NCBI RefSeq assembly: GCF_032397745.1
Contig: NZ_CP135921.1
Coordinates: 4,948,501-5,012,500 of the forward strand
DNA: 64,000 nt
Source of the DNA: Bradyrhizobium prioriisuperbiae
Lineage (GTDB): Bacteria; Pseudomonadota; Alphaproteobacteria; Rhizobiales; Xanthobacteraceae
Direction of reading: 5' to 3'
Shown here: positions 43,201-55,201 of the stretch, one piece after another
Position numbering within the stretch: the first letter of the stretch is position 1
Layout of the letters: each line of letters begins with the position of its first letter
Notes under the pieces: model-generated
Told to the model about the DNA's origin: nothing
Seen by the model: the letters and a program-made list of their open reading frames with translations, nothing else
The model's database searches: none
Translations under genes and position numbers: made by a program

Positions 43201-46200
43201 CGACCACGATATCCGTGGCGGAAGGAATCTCACCATCGACCGCGGTCTATACCGCAGTTGCAACGGATGTCGCCGGTGGTGTCGTGCACTATTCTCTGAC
43301 CGGCACAGATGCTGCGTCGTTCAATATCGATGCCACGACCGGTGTCGTGACCTTCAAGGCGATGCCGGACTACGAGACCAAAACCACCTACAGCGTCATC
43401 GTGCATGCCAATGACGGCGCGCTCGACTCGGTCCAGGCCGTGACCATCAATGTGACGGATGTGGCGCCGGTCATTACGTCGCCGGCCACCGCGACCGTGG
43501 CGGAAGGAACTTCGACGTCGACTGCGGTCTATACGGCGACGGCAACGGATATCGCCGGCGGAGCCGTGCACTATTCTCTGACCGGCGCGGATGCCGCGGC
43601 GTTCAACATCAATGCAACGACCGGTGTCGTGACCTTCAACGCCGTGCCGGACTACGAGACCAAGACCACCTACAACGTCATCGTGCATGCCAATGACGGC
43701 ACACTTGACTCGCTCCAGGCCGTGACCATCAATGTGGCGGATGTGGCGCCGGTCATTACGTCGCCGGCCACCGCGACCGTGGCGGAAGGAACCTCGACAT
43801 CGACTGCGATCTATACGGCGACGGCAACGGATGTCGCCGGCGGGGTGGTGCACTATTCACTGACCGGCACGGATGCCGCGGCGTTCAACATCAATGCCAC
43901 GACCGGTATCGTCACCTTCAAGGCCGTGCCGGACTACGAGAGCAAGGCCACGTACAGCCTCATCGTTCATGCCAATGACGGAACGCTCGACTCCAGCCGA
44001 AACATCACCATCAATGTGACCAATGTTGCGCCGGTCGCGGCCACGGACAGCTATACCGTCGCCGAAGATACCCCGCTGAATGTGCCCGCGGCGACGGGTG
44101 TTCTCGCCAACGATAGCGACGTTGCCGGCGGCGCATTGTCGGCGGTACTGGTCACGGGACCGGCGCATGGCACCCTGACCCTGAATGCCGATGGCTCCTT
44201 CAGCTACCAGGCGGCCGCCAACTATGCCGGGCCGGACAGCTTCACCTACAAGGCGAACGACGGCTCGCTGAACTCCGCGCCGGTGACGGTGAACCTCACC
44301 GTGACCCCGGTGAGCGACGGCCCGGCGACGCTGACCATCGCCGACACCAGTAATCCCGGGGCGTCCGCACCCAAGGCGGGTGATGTGCTGCAGGCCACGC
44401 TTGGACACGACCTGGATGGTGACCCTGCGCTCGGAAACGTGGCCTACCAGTGGCTGCGCGACGGCAACGTGATCGCCAACGCGACGGGCGCGACCTATAC
44501 CCTGACGAGCAATGATATCGGCGGGCACATTTCCGTCACGGCGCACTATGTCGACGGCCAGGGTTACACCAACGATCCCGTGAGCAGCGCGACCACCGCG
44601 GTGGTAAGCGACAATGTGGCGCCGCAGATGAGCGGCACTTTCTCTGGCGGCGTGGTCGAGGATGCCGGCACCACTGGAACGGGGCCGGAGCTCATCACCA
44701 ACGGCAATATGGAAGGCGGGCTCACGCAATACACCCTCGCCCAGAACGGCGCGATCTACTATCTGCCGACCGGATGGACGGGGACGCCGCCGAGTTATGC
44801 AACGAGTTCGCTCTACAACACCCACTCCGGCGATTATTCGGTCATCATCTACGCCAATCCCCAGGGCGTGCTTTCGCAGAATGTAACGACGGCCGCTGGC
44901 ACGAGCTATGTGATCGATTTCTGGGCGCGCGACCAGTACGGCACGGGCGTGATCACGGTGTCCTGGAACGGCCAGACTGTCGGCACTTACACGCCGACAA
45001 GCACGAACCCGCTGAACACCAGCTACCATGAGTACCAGATCGTGGTGACCGGTACGGGTGGCAGCGCGGAGCTGTCCTTCGCCGGTACGGAAGGCACATT
45101 CAATAACTTCGACCTGATCTATATCGACGACGTCTCCGTGAAGACGGTGGCGCCGAGCCCGACTCAGACCGCGTCCGGCACAATCCGTTTCACCGACGAT
45201 CCGACGGATACCCACACCGTCACCACCAGCACGCCGCAGAACAGCAATTATCTCGGCACCTTCACGGTCGGTACCGTCGACGAGGCGAACCAGCAGTTCA
45301 ACTGGAACTTCTCGGTCGACAACAGCGCGCTGCAGAGCCTGGCGGGCGGCCAGGTCGTGACCCAGACCTACACGCTTGCGATCAATGACGGCCACGGCCA
45401 CACCACGACCAAGGATGTGAGTGTCACGCTGACGGGCGTCAATGACGCGCCGGTCAATGTCGTGCCTGGCGCGCAGACCACCGCGCCCAATACCGCACTG
45501 GTGTTCAGCGCCGCCGGCGGTGACGCGCTGTCGGTCTCGGACGTGGACAGCGGCACGCTGACCGTGACGCTGAGCGTCACCCACGGCACGCTGACCCTGC
45601 ATCAGCTGGCCGGCCTGAGCTTCTCGGCCGGGGACGGCACGTCCGATGCCACGATGACGTTCACGGGCTCGACAAGCGCCATCAATGCGGCGCTCAACGG
45701 CCTGACCTATACGCCGACCGCGGGTTATACCGGGACGGACGTCGTCAAGATCATCACCAGCGATGGGGCGCTGAGCGATACCGACACCGTCGGCATCTCG
45801 GTCCAGACGGTCAATCATGCGCCGGTCACGGCGGCGGATGCGGTGTCTATCTATGAAAATGGATCGATAACGACCTTGCCGGCGAACAACAACACCGTGC
45901 TTTCCAACGACAGCGATCCCGATCCCGGCGACAAGGCGACGCTGGTGGTCAGCGCGATCCTGCCGGGCATCAGCGGCACGGCAACTGCCGTCGGCAGCAG
46001 TGGCCCCATCGTGGTGCATGGCATCTACGGTGACCTCAGCATCGGTGCGAACGGCGCATACACCTATACGGCGAACAATTCGGACCGCCTGGCGGATGGC
46101 GTTGTGGGTGACGATGTCTTCACCTACACGGCGAAAGACATCCAGGGCGCTACGGCGACCGGAACGCTGACCATCCACGTCTACGGCGTGAACGATACGC

Positions 46201-49200
46201 CGACGCCGGTGGCCGATCTGGTCAATGTCGGCGCCGGGGCCGCCACGTCGGTGTCGACGCGTGCGGCCGGCGTGCTTGCCAACGATACCGATCCGGACAC
46301 CGGCGATGCGGCAAACCTGATGGTCCGCTTCATTCGGGTGGGAAGCAGCGGCACCGGTGCCTCGGCGTATGTCGATCCCGGTTACCCCGGAACAGTGCAG
46401 GGCGCCTACGGCACCCTCACCATCAAGACCGACGGCACCTACACCTACACGCCGAACGCGGCAGCCCAGGCGCTGGGGCAGGGCGCGACCGCAGACGATG
46501 TCTTCACTTACACCGCGCGGGACACCAGTAACGCCAACGCGACCACCACGCTGACCTTCCACATCACCGGCCAGAACCACAACCCGGTGATCACCAGCAC
46601 CGCCGCCAGGGTCGATCTGCTGGAGGATGGTCCCAACCTGATCAGCAATGGCGGCTTCGAGCAGGGCCTGGGTGGGTGGACCACGACCAACTCACAGAGC
46701 ACGGCGTATGCCTCGACCGCCGGCACCGAATTCGGTCCGAACCATACCGGGTCGGTTCATGCGGTGTTGTCGTCGAGCCGCGGGGATGCGCTGACCCAAT
46801 CGGCAATCCCGACGGTCGCGGGCCAGCATTACACCCTGAGCTTCTGGCTCAATCCGAGCGGCCTGCAGAATGCCGGCCCCGACGATCTCACGGTGTTGTG
46901 GAACGGCACGGTGGTTGCGCTTCATATCGTCAACCCGGGAAGCGACGGCGCATATCATCTGTATTCGGCCGATGTGCTGGCGACGTCGAGCTCGTCCTCG
47001 CTTTCGTTCCAGTTCGTCACCTCCAACAATTATTTGTTCCTCGACGACGTTACGCTTACGCCGGTGGTCGCCGCGCAGCAGGTGGCGAACGGCACCATCG
47101 CATTCACGGACGTTGACACCGGTGACACGCACACTGCGACGTTCGCGCCGCAAGGCGGTGGCGTGGGTTACATCGGCACCTTCTCGGTCGATCCCAATGC
47201 CGTCGAGGCGAACGGCAGCGGCTCGGTCGGCTGGCATTTCACGGTCAACAATGCGGCAACCCAGTATCTCGCCGCGGGACAGGTGCTGACGCAGACCTAC
47301 ACCGTCACCATCAGCGACGGCCATGGCGGCCTGAAGTCGCAGGACGTCACGGTGACCATCACCGGCCTGAACGACGCGCCGGCGCTTGTCGCGGGATCGG
47401 GCGTCACCGATGCGTTCAGCGAGCAGGCCGGCACCAGCAACTCGCCCGCGCTGCACCAGGCCGGCGGCACCATCGGCTTCGCCGACCCCGATTTGACGGA
47501 TACTCACACCGTCACGCAGGGCACGTCGACCTATACCTGGTCCGGCGGCACGCTCACCGCGGGTCAGATCGCGGCGCTGACCGGCGCCGGCGTTTTCAAT
47601 CTCGCTTTGACCGATGGTGCCGGCGGCGGGTCGGTGGCCTGGAGTTACAGTATCGCCGACGGCGCCCTCGATTTCCTCGGTGCGGGTCAGACGCTGACCG
47701 TCACCACCAATGTGACCGTGGACGACGGACACAGCGGCAAGCTGGTGCAGCCTGTCACGGTGACCATCAGCGGCACCAATGATGCGCCGATCGCCTATAA
47801 CGACACGTTCGGCGGCAGCGCTGATATCTTCATCGGCGGCCCTGGCGAACCGTCGCACGTGGTCTTGAACGACGGCCACGGTGTCCTCACCATGCAGCCG
47901 CAGAGCTATGCCAGCCCCTATGCCGACTATACCCAGGACATCGTCCTGGTCGATGTCGACAATGACGGCCGTCTCGATGCGGTGACGGTCGGATTCAATC
48001 TGGGCGTGCAGGTCTGGCACAACGCCGGCGACGGCACGTTCACCCTGGCACAGACGGTGCCGGGCACCGGCTCAAAGTCTTCCATTGCGGCCGGCGACCT
48101 CAATGGCGATGGCTATGCCGATCTCGTTGTCTCGGGCTCGGGAAACCTGGGCGGAGCGTCGCAGCCCAATACGGTGCTGCTGAATGACGGCCACGGCGGA
48201 TATACCGTCGGGCAGAACATCGGCACCTCCAGCAGCGCGTCCGGTGTGGCGCTGGGAGACTTCAATGGCGACGGCAAGCTCGATGTGTTTGTCGTCAACG
48301 GGATCTTCGGCGGCAGCAATTCGTCAAATCCCTCGATCTGGCTGAATGACGGCACCGGGCATTTCACGGCCTCTACCGCCAACGGCGCACCGTTGTCGAT
48401 CGCCGGCATGGATGTGGCGCTTGGCGATTTCGACAATGATGGACGTCTCGATGCGTTTGTTGCCAGCGAGGGCAGCAACCAGGTCTGGCGCGGCGACGGC
48501 CATGGCGGCTTCACGCTGGTCCAGACGTTCTCCGGCGGGCAAAACAGGGGCGTCGCCATCGGCGATCTCAATGGCGACGGTTACGCTGACGCCGTGACCG
48601 CGACCTACCAGAGCGGACCGTCGACGGAGCTCTATTTGAACGACGGTCACGGCAACCTGATCGCGTCCGGGGTTATTCTTCCGAACATCGACACCAAGAG
48701 CGTGGCGCTGGCCGATATGAATGACGATGGCTCGCTGGACATCGTCTACACCACGTCACAGGGCACCTACGTCCTTCTCAATGATGGTCATGCCAATTTC
48801 ACCTTCAGCAGCCAGTTCAGCGCGGGGCCCTACGGTGCCGTGGCTGTCGGCAATCTCGATGACGGGATTCTGACCAATGCGGCGCCCGCGACACTGCGGG
48901 TGCTGGCCAACGACACGGATGTCGAGGGTGATGCGCTGTCCATCAGTGCACTCGGTGCCGCCACCAGCGCGAATGGCGCGACCCTGACGATCTCGGCCGA
49001 CCATCACAGCGTGATCTATGATCCGAGCACGCTGACGGGCGGCAAGGCCCTGGCCGCGGGACAAGTGCTGACCGACCATTTCACCTACACCGTCTCCGAC
49101 GGCCACGGTGGAACCTCTACCGCAACCGCCACGGTGATGGTCACCGGCGTCAATGACGCGCCGGTGGTTCAGGCATCGAGCGGGACGGTGACCGAGGACG

Positions 49201-51482
49201 GCACCGTCACCGCAACGGGGCAGGTGACGTTTACGGACGCGGATCTGACGGACACCCATACGTTCAGCGTCACGCCGGGCGGTGGCAATTATTACGGCAC
49301 CTTCACGCCGGTTCTCGCCCAGGATACCACAGGCACCGGAACCGGCGGCGCAATCAGCTGGACGTTCTCGGTCGATAACAGCGCCATCCAGGGCCTGACC
49401 CAGGGACAGGTGGTCACGCAGACCTACATGGTCACGGTCGACGACCATCACGGCGGCATCGTCTCGCAGCCGGTGACGATCACGATCACCGGCACCAACG
49501 ACGTACCCGTGATTACGGGATCGACAAGCAGCAGTGTCACTGAAGACAGCGTATTGACTGCGAGCGGCACTTTGACCGTGGCGGACGCGGACACCGGTCA
49601 GAGCGGCACCGTCGCCGCATCGGGCAATACGACGTATGGCAGTTGGTCGATCGATGCCACCGGTCACTGGAGCTATACGCTGAACAATACGCTGCCTGCG
49701 GTGCAGGCCCTCAACACCGGGCAGAGCCTTGCGGACAGCTTCAATGTCACCACGATCGATGGCACGTCGCAGACGATCGCAGTCACGATCAATGGTGCCA
49801 ACGAGGTCGTCGCACTGCCGGCGACCGCCAACACCTATAATATCGGACAATCCGGTGCGGGCAACTCGACGGCTGCGGCCTACGATCTCAATGGCAGCGG
49901 CGTCGTCTATCTGAAATCCAATGATCCGGATATCACCAACGCCAGCACAAGCCCCTCCGTCACCATCGCGGCTCAGACCAAGAGCGGCGAAACCGACTAC
50001 TACAAGTTCGTGGTGGCGCAGAACGGGACCACCGTGACATTCGACATCGATCACACCACGGGTGGTCTCGACACGGTGATCCGCATTCGCAATGCCAGCA
50101 ACACGACGACCATTGCATCCAATGATCAATCGTCCTCTGCCGATGCCGGGAGCTCGACCGTCAACGATTCTTATCTGTCGGTCACGCTGAATGCGGGGAC
50201 TTATTATCTGCAGGTCGGCCGCTACGTCAGCAGCAGCACGACGCCGGCGACCTTCAACAGCAATAGCCAGACCTATGAGCTTCAGGTCTCGATTGTGCCG
50301 CCCGGCGGCGATCCCATCGTGCTGGACCTCGGGACGCCGGGGCTTGCCTTCACCACGCTCGACCATGGCGTGCAGTTCGACGTCAATGGCGACGGCGTGC
50401 GCGACCACACCGCGTGGACCGCGGGCGAGGACGGCATCCTTGCCTTCGACGCCAGCGGTTCCGGCAAGATCGACAGCGGGGCTCAGATCTTCTCGCCGTA
50501 TTTTGCCGGCGGGCAGTTCGCCGACGGCCTCGCGGCGCTGGCCACGCTGGACACCAATCATGACGGCAAGATCGACAGTGCCGACGCCGATTTCGGCAAG
50601 CTGGTGGTCTGGCAGGACCTGAACCACAACGGCATCAGTGATGCCGGCGAAGTCAACACCCTGGCGCATCTGGGCATCACCAGCATTTCGCTTGGTGCCG
50701 CGGCCGCCTCGGGCACGCTCGACGGTCAGACATTGTTAGCATCGGGGACGTTCACGCGTGCGGATGGTTCGACGGGGAACTTCGCGGAAGTCGATTTCGA
50801 CAAGACCATCTCGCCCACCCCTGACGGCACCGTGGTCTTCAACTCGAAGGTCGCAATCGCCGACACAGACTTCGCCGACGTCGGCCATGTCGACACCCTG
50901 AGGCTGGGCGATTTCGCCAACAGCGTGACGCTTGGCGAGCATGCCTCTGCCACAATCGGCAGCGGCACGCTGACCATTGATGGTTCGGCGGCGACCACGG
51001 CCACAAGTACGCTGACGGTCGATGGCTCGGCGCTGGGGGCGGCCACGCATCTCAATGTGCTGGGCGGCTCCGGCAACGACATCCTGATCGGCGGCGCGGG
51101 TGACGATGTGCTGGCCGGCGGCAGGGGCCATGACACCCTGACCGGCAATGGCGGCGCGGACACCTTCGTGTTGTCGGACCTCGGCGCCCACGCCGACACC
51201 ATCCTCGACTACAGCGCCGGCCAAGGCGACGTGCTTGATCTGTCGGCACTGCTGGGCGCCGCCAGTGGCATCAAGGCCGACGGCTCCAACATCGACAGTT
51301 ACGTCCATCTGAGCCAGAGCGGGGGTGACGTCACCGTCCAGGTCGACACCTCGGGCAGCGGCAATTTCAGCGGTGGCGGCCACGATGTGGCAACGCTGCA
51401 CGGTTATGCCGGCAGCGGTTCCGACATCGTCAATGTGGTGTTCCAGCAGGCGCAGCATCAGATGCACGTCGCTGCGGCCTAG
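37269..51482 (+). CDS. giant LapA-type RTX adhesin (about 4,737 aa)
   Basis: Residues 1-115 form a retention-module-like domain ([20 protein letters not shown]). PAAG follows at 119-122 and 128-131, candidate LapG sites. Residues 207-520 hold two large DUF5801-like repeats. Twelve VCBS repeats of exactly 104 residues fill about 629-1876. Four cadherin-like repeats follow (1877-2254), then Ig/cadherin-type modules, two carbohydrate-binding-like modules (about 2471-2631 and 3119-3269), an FG-GAP propeller (about 3514-3868), a pre-peptidase-C-like domain (about 4190-4340) and calcium-binding DxNxDG loops. RTX nonapeptides at about 4597-4634 ([17 protein letters not shown]) precede the type I secretion signal. 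The ATG is preferred over an upstream TTG. Confidence 0.93.
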   Translation: MNAPLVFAELSTAKPVAGAPPKALKLEKPGNGTAVTVHLDGNTRIDFTDIANEKITFVRIGDRLIVLFDNQSTVTVEPVFAANGEPLPTVTFEMTHDRVLSGGEFAGMFPISTDQSILPAAGNSASGPAAGAHFSDAQVDALGNSATPLALLGDDAGGTSGAAAAASQAGNSQPVFGTADSAALDDEGLSGGNPGGPGDAAGAATSFTGSLHVDFGVNSAGASFAFNAAQPGLGGLTSGGEAVHVLATTVNGVPTLIGYIGSDPSVATNQVFTVTINGAALEGEYTFTLLRPLDHPVHGTEDTLNLSISFTATDGSGNTGSSTIHVDINDDTPVVDSSAVVHVTLTDPTGAAPSVESGALGISWGTDRFNAHVDGGVSAGTGQNGDRAVVFADAVVTATGHAGEGAGTAVASLSSLGETLHYVLLDNGTTLVAYTGGNAPQSVPTGSEVPQNIVFVVTLSDAGDSGSYTVQQYRPLDHAADGAAFQSIDLTFHFTATDSDGDAAGGTLTVTIDDTAPSAANVTAAMSENEAAIITLTAGTDYNFGADTHGAAITLGAPTISGAPADVVFGTPGIVLGADGHTITVTPGTAFDALPAGATAVLHIPFTVTDGDGDTVTRDIAVTITGVNDAATISGTAASKVLEDDALTTGGTLTVTDVDAGEAHFQTPASLTGTYGTFTFDAATGQWGYTLNNAAANVQALAGNTVAHDTLTVTSVDGTATQVIDVTITGNNDTASISGTATGAVKEDGTLTASGTLTVSDVDTGENHFQTPESLAGTYGTFTFDAATGQWGYALNNEATNVQALTDGQVVHDTLTVTSVDHTATQVIDVTITGTNDAASISGTAASKVLEDDALTTGGTLTVTDIDTGEAHFQTPASLVGIYGTFTFDTVTGEWGYTLNNAAANVQALAGNTVAHDTLTVISADGTATQVIDVTVTGNNDRASISGTATGTVKEDGTLTAGGTLTVSDVDTGENHFQAPASLVGAYGTFTFDAATGQWSYTLNNEAGNVQALTDGQVVHDTLTVTSVDHTATQVIDVTITGSNDAASISGTATGMVTEDGTLAASGMLTISDVDTGEALFQTPASLAGTYGTFTFDATTGQWGYALSNTATNVQALTDGQVVHDTLTVKSADGTATQVIDVTITGTNDAASIFGTATGAVKEDGTLTASGTLMVSDVDIGEAHFQAPASLAGTYGTFTFDAMTGQWSYALSNATTNVQALTDGQVVHDTLTVKSADGTATQVIDVTITGTNDAASIAGTASGAVKESATLTASGALTVSDVDTGEAHFQTPASLVGTYGTFTFDAATGQWGYTLSDAATNVQALTDGQVVHDTLTVKSADGTATQVIDVTITGSNDTASISGTATGAVKEDGTLTAGGTLTVSDVDTGEAHFQTPASLGGTYGTFTFNATTGQWGYTLSNAATNVQALTDGQVVHDTLTVKSADGTATQVIDVTITGTNDAASIAGTATGAVKEDGTLTAGGTLSVSDVDAGEAHFQTPASLAGSYGTFTFDATTGQWGYALSNTATNVQALTDGQVVHDTLTVKSADGTATQVIDVTITGTNDAASISGTDTGAVKEDGTLTAGGTLTVSDVDTGEAHFQTPASLAGTYGTFSFNAATGLWGYTLNNGATNVQALTDGQVVHDRLTVKSADGTAPQVIDVAITGSNDAASISGTAAGAVKEDGLLTAGGTLAVTDIDSGEAHFQTPASLAGTYGAFSFDAATGQWGYTLSNAASNVQALTDGQVVHDTLTVKSADGTATQVIDVTITGANDAASISGTATGAVKEDGTLTAGGTLTVSDVDTGEAHFQTPASLVGTYGAFTFDATTGQWGYALSNTATNVQALTDGQVVHDTLTVKSADGTATQVIDVTITGSNDAPIITSAASASEAEGTPVSHIVYQIAASDVDAGAAFSYSLSGTDAGLFDVSSTGAVTFKSVPNYETQSSYTIVVHVNDGIADTTQAVTITLTNVAPVIISPTTISVAEGISPSTAVYTAVATDVAGGVVHYSLTGTDAASFNIDATTGVVTFKAMPDYETKTTYSVIVHANDGALDSVQAVTINVTDVAPVITSPATATVAEGTSTSTAVYTATATDIAGGAVHYSLTGADAAAFNINATTGVVTFNAVPDYETKTTYNVIVHANDGTLDSLQAVTINVADVAPVITSPATATVAEGTSTSTAIYTATATDVAGGVVHYSLTGTDAAAFNINATTGIVTFKAVPDYESKATYSLIVHANDGTLDSSRNITINVTNVAPVAATDSYTVAEDTPLNVPAATGVLANDSDVAGGALSAVLVTGPAHGTLTLNADGSFSYQAAANYAGPDSFTYKANDGSLNSAPVTVNLTVTPVSDGPATLTIADTSNPGASAPKAGDVLQATLGHDLDGDPALGNVAYQWLRDGNVIANATGATYTLTSNDIGGHISVTAHYVDGQGYTNDPVSSATTAVVSDNVAPQMSGTFSGGVVEDAGTTGTGPELITNGNMEGGLTQYTLAQNGAIYYLPTGWTGTPPSYATSSLYNTHSGDYSVIIYANPQGVLSQNVTTAAGTSYVIDFWARDQYGTGVITVSWNGQTVGTYTPTSTNPLNTSYHEYQIVVTGTGGSAELSFAGTEGTFNNFDLIYIDDVSVKTVAPSPTQTASGTIRFTDDPTDTHTVTTSTPQNSNYLGTFTVGTVDEANQQFNWNFSVDNSALQSLAGGQVVTQTYTLAINDGHGHTTTKDVSVTLTGVNDAPVNVVPGAQTTAPNTALVFSAAGGDALSVSDVDSGTLTVTLSVTHGTLTLHQLAGLSFSAGDGTSDATMTFTGSTSAINAALNGLTYTPTAGYTGTDVVKIITSDGALSDTDTVGISVQTVNHAPVTAADAVSIYENGSITTLPANNNTVLSNDSDPDPGDKATLVVSAILPGISGTATAVGSSGPIVVHGIYGDLSIGANGAYTYTANNSDRLADGVVGDDVFTYTAKDIQGATATGTLTIHVYGVNDTPTPVADLVNVGAGAATSVSTRAAGVLANDTDPDTGDAANLMVRFIRVGSSGTGASAYVDPGYPGTVQGAYGTLTIKTDGTYTYTPNAAAQALGQGATADDVFTYTARDTSNANATTTLTFHITGQNHNPVITSTAARVDLLEDGPNLISNGGFEQGLGGWTTTNSQSTAYASTAGTEFGPNHTGSVHAVLSSSRGDALTQSAIPTVAGQHYTLSFWLNPSGLQNAGPDDLTVLWNGTVVALHIVNPGSDGAYHLYSADVLATSSSSSLSFQFVTSNNYLFLDDVTLTPVVAAQQVANGTIAFTDVDTGDTHTATFAPQGGGVGYIGTFSVDPNAVEANGSGSVGWHFTVNNAATQYLAAGQVLTQTYTVTISDGHGGLKSQDVTVTITGLNDAPALVAGSGVTDAFSEQAGTSNSPALHQAGGTIGFADPDLTDTHTVTQGTSTYTWSGGTLTAGQIAALTGAGVFNLALTDGAGGGSVAWSYSIADGALDFLGAGQTLTVTTNVTVDDGHSGKLVQPVTVTISGTNDAPIAYNDTFGGSADIFIGGPGEPSHVVLNDGHGVLTMQPQSYASPYADYTQDIVLVDVDNDGRLDAVTVGFNLGVQVWHNAGDGTFTLAQTVPGTGSKSSIAAGDLNGDGYADLVVSGSGNLGGASQPNTVLLNDGHGGYTVGQNIGTSSSASGVALGDFNGDGKLDVFVVNGIFGGSNSSNPSIWLNDGTGHFTASTANGAPLSIAGMDVALGDFDNDGRLDAFVASEGSNQVWRGDGHGGFTLVQTFSGGQNRGVAIGDLNGDGYADAVTATYQSGPSTELYLNDGHGNLIASGVILPNIDTKSVALADMNDDGSLDIVYTTSQGTYVLLNDGHANFTFSSQFSAGPYGAVAVGNLDDGILTNAAPATLRVLANDTDVEGDALSISALGAATSANGATLTISADHHSVIYDPSTLTGGKALAAGQVLTDHFTYTVSDGHGGTSTATATVMVTGVNDAPVVQASSGTVTEDGTVTATGQVTFTDADLTDTHTFSVTPGGGNYYGTFTPVLAQDTTGTGTGGAISWTFSVDNSAIQGLTQGQVVTQTYMVTVDDHHGGIVSQPVTITITGTNDVPVITGSTSSSVTEDSVLTASGTLTVADADTGQSGTVAASGNTTYGSWSIDATGHWSYTLNNTLPAVQALNTGQSLADSFNVTTIDGTSQTIAVTINGANEVVALPATANTYNIGQSGAGNSTAAAYDLNGSGVVYLKSNDPDITNASTSPSVTIAAQTKSGETDYYKFVVAQNGTTVTFDIDHTTGGLDTVIRIRNASNTTTIASNDQSSSADAGSSTVNDSYLSVTLNAGTYYLQVGRYVSSSTTPATFNSNSQTYELQVSIVPPGGDPIVLDLGTPGLAFTTLDHGVQFDVNGDGVRDHTAWTAGEDGILAFDASGSGKIDSGAQIFSPYFAGGQFADGLAALATLDTNHDGKIDSADADFGKLVVWQDLNHNGISDAGEVNTLAHLGITSISLGAAAASGTLDGQTLLASGTFTRADGSTGNFAEVDFDKTISPTPDGTVVFNSKVAIADTDFADVGHVDTLRLGDFANSVTLGEHASATIGSGTLTIDGSAATTATSTLTVDGSALGAATHLNVLGGSGNDILIGGAGDDVLAGGRGHDTLTGNGGADTFVLSDLGAHADTILDYSAGQGDVLDLSALLGAASGIKADGSNIDSYVHLSQSGGDVTVQVDTSGSGNFSGGGHDVATLHGYAGSGSDIVNVVFQQAQHQMHVAAA
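39154..42897 (+). repeat. twelve tandem 312-bp VCBS-coding repeats
   Basis: Inside the adhesin gene, twelve units of 312 bases each begin near the codons for ASISGTA(T/A)G and end at [11 protein letters not shown]. The reading frame is unbroken. Sequence similarity between units is high at DNA level, so copy number can change by recombination. Units 1 and 3 share an [14 protein letters not shown] variant while most others have [14 protein letters not shown], indicating duplication of blocks. Some units carry private changes (for example [11 protein letters not shown] in unit 10). Confidence 0.9.
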
Positions 51483-51510
51483 ATTTCATGTGTGGAAGGT
51501 GGCGACGACA

Positions 51511-51536
51511 ATGGCCGGGACTTGCGTCCCGGCCAT
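51511..51536. terminator. shared hairpin terminator between convergent genes
   Basis: A perfect 11-bp stem (ATGGCCGGGAC / GTCCCGGCCAT) with a TTGC loop lies 28 bases after the adhesin stop and 22 bases before the end of the convergent hydrolase gene. It can serve both directions; GATCGTTT follows on the plus strand. Confidence 0.7.
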
Positions 51537-51557
51537 GATCGTTTCAGCGCGGAGTGT

Positions 51558-52331
51558 TTACTGCCGCAGTTCGTTGCTGAGCTCGCCGATGCCCTCGATC
51601 GCCACGGTCACCTTGTTGACCGGGCCCTTCATGGTGCCGACGCCCAGTGAGGTGCCGCAGCAGATGATATCACCGGGCTCCAGGGTCATGTCGTGGGAGA
51701 TCCGGCTGACCAGCTCCTGGGCGCTGAAGATCATGTCGGCGATCGGGTAGGACTGCCGTTCCGCACCGTCGAGGATGGTGCGCACCACCAGCTTCGCCGG
51801 ATCGATGCCGGAGACGATCGAGGGGCCAAACGGGCAGAAGCCGTCAAAGCTCTTGGCCCGGGCCCACTGCGCGAAGGTGGCGTCCTTGGCGATGATGTCG
51901 GCGGCGGTGATGTCGTTGACGCAGGTGTAGCCGTGGATATAGGCGTCGGCATCCTCCGGCGAGACATTGGTGCAGGTTTTGCCGATCACGATGGCGAGTT
52001 CGCCCTCATAGGCGATCTTGCCGTCATAGGAGACGGGACGCGCGACGATCGCGTCGGGATCGGTGACGGAGGAGGGCGCCTTCAAAAGATACAGCGGATC
52101 CTTCGGCTCGGCGACATTGAGCTTGGCGGCGAGGGCGTGGAAGTTATTCCACAGCGCGATCACTTTCGATGGCGCGGTGGGCGACAGCAACTCGACATCG
52201 GACAGCGCAAGGCGAGCGCCGTTGGCCGTGGGTGCATCGAACATGTCGCCGTGATGCACGGTGATCTTGCCGTCGGCGAGGGTGCCGAAGCCGATGTCGC
52301 CCTGATGGCGATAACGTACCCAGTGTGTCAT
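51558..52331 (-). CDS. fumarylacetoacetate hydrolase family protein
   Basis: A 257-residue protein with the FAH-fold core: KVIALWNNFHALAAKLN near the N-terminus, then YLLKAPSSVTDPDAIVARP, IAYEGELAIVIGKTCTNV (metal-binding Glu pair), GYTCVNDITAADI and LEPGDIICCGTSLGVGTMKG. Members split or isomerise diketo acids or act as hydratases/decarboxylases in aromatic degradation. It reads toward the adhesin end. The ketopantoate-reductase-like gene lies upstream on the same strand, separated by a palindromic element, so they are probably separate transcripts. The substrate is unknown. Confidence 0.88.
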   Translation of the reverse strand: MTHWVRYRHQGDIGFGTLADGKITVHHGDMFDAPTANGARLALSDVELLSPTAPSKVIALWNNFHALAAKLNVAEPKDPLYLLKAPSSVTDPDAIVARPVSYDGKIAYEGELAIVIGKTCTNVSPEDADAYIHGYTCVNDITAADIIAKDATFAQWARAKSFDGFCPFGPSIVSGIDPAKLVVRTILDGAERQSYPIADMIFSAQELVSRISHDMTLEPGDIICCGTSLGVGTMKGPVNKVTVAIEGIGELSNELRQ

Positions 52332-52368
52332 GTGCGTCTCTCTGTCATGTGACGTTGTTGTTTTTCTC

Positions 52369-52458
52369 CGTCATGGCCGGGCTTGTCCCGGCCATCCACG
52401 TCTTACTTGCTTGGATGCTGTTAAGACGTGGATGCCCGGCACAAGGCCGGGCATGACG
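52369..52458. repeat. palindromic intergenic element, family B (copy 1)
   Basis: Inverted halves: TCATGGCCGGGCTTGTCCCG with CCATCCACGTCTTA, then TAAGACGTGGATGCCCGGC with GGCCGGGCATGA. A second copy lies at 57729-57818. Typical of abundant intergenic palindromes in this bacterial group. It probably forms a long hairpin that stops transcription between the two minus-strand genes. Confidence 0.8.
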
Positions 52459-52510
52459 GCCTGTTATGTAGTCGTGCTGTGCGCTCCTGACGCCGCGTTC
52501 AGGTCGCAGC

Positions 52511-53485
52511 TCAATAAAGCCCCGCCACCCGCGCGCGTTGCGCGGTCAGGGCCAGCACGGTGTCGATCGCCGGCGTCGGGATCTCGGTCAGCCGGCCCAT
52601 CTCCTGCACCACCGTCACCAGCGGATCGATTTCCATGGGCCGGCCGCGCTCGAGGTCCTGCAGCATCGAGGTCTTGTGGGCGCCGACCTTGCGGGCACCT
52701 TCGATGCGGCGTTCGACGTCGACGCGGAACTTGACGCCGAAGGTCTCCGCAATGGTCTGCGCCTCGATCATCATCGCTTTCGCAGTGGCGCGGGTGCCGG
52801 GGTCGGAGCAGATGACATCGAGGGTGGCATGGGTCAGCGCGCTGATCGGGTTGAGGCAGACATTGCCCCACAGCTTCAGCCAGATCTCGTCACGGATACG
52901 ATCGAGCACCGGGGCCTGCAGGCCGGCTTTCACGAACAGCGCGGCAAGCTGCTCGACATCGGCCGAGGTTTCGCCGGAAGGCTCGCCGAGCGGGAAGCGG
53001 TCGCCATAGACATGGCGGATCACGCCGGGCGCCTCGAGTTCGGTCGCGGGATAAACGATGCAGCCGATCGCGCGCTGCGGTCCCAGTTCCTTCCACTGCC
53101 GGCCGCCGGGATCGATGCTCTCCAGTGTGGAGTTCTGGAACTGGTTGCCGTGCTTGTAGAAGTACCAGTAGGGGATGCCGTTGACCGCGGTGATGATGCG
53201 GGTGTGATCGCCGATCAGCGGCTTCATCGCCTCGATCACGCCGGTGATGGAATGCGCCTTCAGGCAGATGATGACATAGTCCTGCACGCCGAGTTCGGCG
53301 GCGTTGTCGGTGCAGCGCGGATGGATGATGCGCTCCTCGTCGCCGATCAGGAGCTTGAGGCCGTGCTCGCGCATGGCGGCGAGATGCGCGCCGCGCGCCA
53401 CGAGACTGACATCGGCGCCGGCTTGTGTCAGCTGCACCCCGAGATAGCCGCCGATCGCGCCCGCGCCGTAGATACACACTTTCAT
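52511..53485 (-). CDS. ketopantoate reductase (ApbA/PanE) family oxidoreductase
   Basis: A 324-residue protein from the ATG at 53485; a start four codons upstream (MGHG) is less likely. The NADPH-binding motif GAGAIGGYLGVQL lies at the N-terminus. IICLKAHSITGVIEAM and TAVNGIPYWYFY follow, then the C-terminal helical domain with DEIWLKLWGNVCLNPISALT, which carries the family's substrate-binding residues, and KTSMLQDLERGRPMEID. The family reduces 2-dehydropantoate or related 2-oxo acids. Several paralogues usually exist per genome, so the substrate is uncertain. It may act with the nearby FAH protein in acid catabolism. Confidence 0.88.
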   Translation of the reverse strand: MKVCIYGAGAIGGYLGVQLTQAGADVSLVARGAHLAAMREHGLKLLIGDEERIIHPRCTDNAAELGVQDYVIICLKAHSITGVIEAMKPLIGDHTRIITAVNGIPYWYFYKHGNQFQNSTLESIDPGGRQWKELGPQRAIGCIVYPATELEAPGVIRHVYGDRFPLGEPSGETSADVEQLAALFVKAGLQAPVLDRIRDEIWLKLWGNVCLNPISALTHATLDVICSDPGTRATAKAMMIEAQTIAETFGVKFRVDVERRIEGARKVGAHKTSMLQDLERGRPMEIDPLVTVVQEMGRLTEIPTPAIDTVLALTAQRARVAGLY

Positions 53486-53595
53486 GCCGTGCCCCAATCC
53501 ATCCGATGGTGAGAGTTAGCTTTTGCGCGCAAATCTCCTCCGGCCCTCAGGCTCGTGCCCGAGGGAGACCTGCACAAAGGCGGTGATGCGATGCC

Positions 53596-54051
53596 TTACT
53601 GCCGCGTCGGCTGAGTGGTCGCCTGCGGCACCCCGGCCAACGCGATGTGCGTTTCGTCAGGCATCAGCTCGATATCGCGGATGCTGATGACGCCGATCAG
53701 CGAGTAGTCGTCGATGACCGGCAAATGGCGGATGTGATGATCACGCATCAGGCCGCGCACATGCTCCAGCGTATCGGTCGAGCTGCAGGAGATGAGCTGC
53801 TGCACTGAGATCATGTCCGACACCTTGAGCGCGAGGCCGGCCGAGCCGTGCTCGGCGACGGCGCGCGCGACATCGCGCTCGCTGAACATGCCGACCGCGA
53901 CATTGCCTTCGGTGCGGCACACGTCCTTCACCACCAGCGCGCCGACGTCCTCCGCCCGCAGCAATTGCGCGGCCGTGGCCACCGTCTCGTTCATGCGGAC
54001 CGTCGCAATCCGGGTCCCCTTCCTGTTTCGCAGGATGTCACCGACTTTCAT
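53596..54051 (-). CDS. CBS-domain pair protein
   Basis: A 151-residue protein. The ATG at 54051 is chosen because GGAGG lies 5 bases upstream. Two CBS motifs are present: VGDILRNRKGTRIATVRMNE to GALVVKDV, and KVSDMISVQQLISCSSTDTL to HIRHLPVIDDYSLIGVISI. Such small proteins bind adenine nucleotides as energy sensors. It is divergent from the TSUP permease gene with 131 bases between the starts, so they may share a regulatory region. Confidence 0.88.
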   Translation of the reverse strand: MKVGDILRNRKGTRIATVRMNETVATAAQLLRAEDVGALVVKDVCRTEGNVAVGMFSERDVARAVAEHGSAGLALKVSDMISVQQLISCSSTDTLEHVRGLMRDHHIRHLPVIDDYSLIGVISIRDIELMPDETHIALAGVPQATTQPTRQ

Positions 54052-54182
54052 CACAACCTCCTCGATCAGATGTGGATGGGCCTTGCTCGTCGTCTGAACG
54101 AAAGATTGGTATACATTATGCCAGAAGTCAATCGTAGAAATCCGTGCCCGAACGTGTAATTTTGTCAAGAAAAGGGGCATAA

Positions 54183-54929
54183 GTGCTGACCATTCTTGCG
54201 GTTGCTGCGTTCTGCGCGGGCATCGTCAATGCCCTGGCGGGCGGAGGCGCTTTCCTCACTTTTCCGGCTTTATTGGTCTCTGGCATACCAGCCGTGGACG
54301 CCAATGCCTCCAGCACGGTGGCGCTGTTTCCGGGGCAGGCGGTGACATCGATTGCCTCGCGCGGCGAGCTCAAGGCGTTGCCGCAGGAGTGGCGGCAGGA
54401 CCTGCTGAGCATGTCGATCATCAGCCTGGTCGGCGGCACCGCCGGGGCAGTGCTGCTGCTGGTGACGCCGTCGGACGCATTCAAGGCGCTGGTGCCGTGG
54501 CTGCTGCTGGTGGCCACCGTGATCTTCGCCGCCGGCACCCGTCTCGACATGACATCGCAGCGGCGCTGGCTCGGGCCGAATGCCATCAAGCTGGTGCACG
54601 GCGCGATCGCCGTCTATGGCGGCTATTTCGGCGGCGGCATCGGCATCCTGATGCTGGCGGCGCTGGCGTTCTACGGCATGCGCGACATCCGCGCCATGAA
54701 CAGCATGAAGATCCTGTTCGCGACCCTGATGAACGCCGCCGCCGTCGTCATCTTCATCGCCGCCGGCCGGGTGCACTGGCTGGAGACCTCGGTGATGATG
54801 GTCGCGTCGATGCTGGGCGGTTATGCCGGCGCCAGGCTGTCGGGTTTCCTGCCGCAGACCGTCGTCAAGGCATTCGTGATCTGCGTCGGTAGTATCCTGA
54901 CGGTGTATTTTTTCGTGAAGCCGGTGTGA
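54183..54929 (+). CDS. TSUP (TauE/SafE) family permease
   Basis: A 248-residue integral membrane protein from a GTG start. About eight spans. TSUP signatures appear in both halves: NALAGGGAFLTFPALLVSGI near the start, with NASSTVALFPGQAVTSI, and GAIAVYGGYFGGGIGILMLA with MNSMKILFATLMNAAAVVIF. The family moves sulfonates, sulfite or other organic anions across the inner membrane. The substrate cannot be read from the sequence. Confidence 0.87.
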   Translation: MLTILAVAAFCAGIVNALAGGGAFLTFPALLVSGIPAVDANASSTVALFPGQAVTSIASRGELKALPQEWRQDLLSMSIISLVGGTAGAVLLLVTPSDAFKALVPWLLLVATVIFAAGTRLDMTSQRRWLGPNAIKLVHGAIAVYGGYFGGGIGILMLAALAFYGMRDIRAMNSMKILFATLMNAAAVVIFIAAGRVHWLETSVMMVASMLGGYAGARLSGFLPQTVVKAFVICVGSILTVYFFVKPV

Positions 54930-54990
54930 CGGGTGAGGCGGTGCTCCATAGAAGGCTGTCATGCCAGCGCTCGTAACCCCACTTCCAAAC

Positions 54991-55079
54991 TGTCATCACC
55001 GGGCTTGTCCCGGTGATCCCGCTTAGGGACGCAGTGCCTTCCTAAGCGGGGTTGCCGGGACAAGCCCGGCAACGACAAA
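54991..55079. repeat. palindromic intergenic element, family A (copy 2)
   Basis: Nearly identical to 35111-35200: TCACCGGGCTTGTCCCGGTGA, the CTTAGGGACGCA spacer, CCTAAGCGGGG, then TTGCCGGGACAAGCCCGGCAA. It lies between the TSUP gene and lemA and may end the TSUP transcript. Confidence 0.8.
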
Positions 55080-55201
55080 AAGAGGTGTGTCGCGCGCATC
55101 GCAACAACATGGTTGCCATCCTCTCGTGTACCAAAGCGCCCACATTGCTCTCGACTGCCGTCCGTGTATGATTCCCTCAGAGGCCAATGACACCGGAGAG
55201 C

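Noticed and set aside
43857..46580. Minus-strand open frame of 907 codons inside the adhesin gene, and similar long minus frames elsewhere in it
   Set aside because: They mirror the repetitive adhesin coding sequence, consist of Arg/Gly/Val/Asp repeats and match no known protein type. The plus frame is unbroken and has clear domains.
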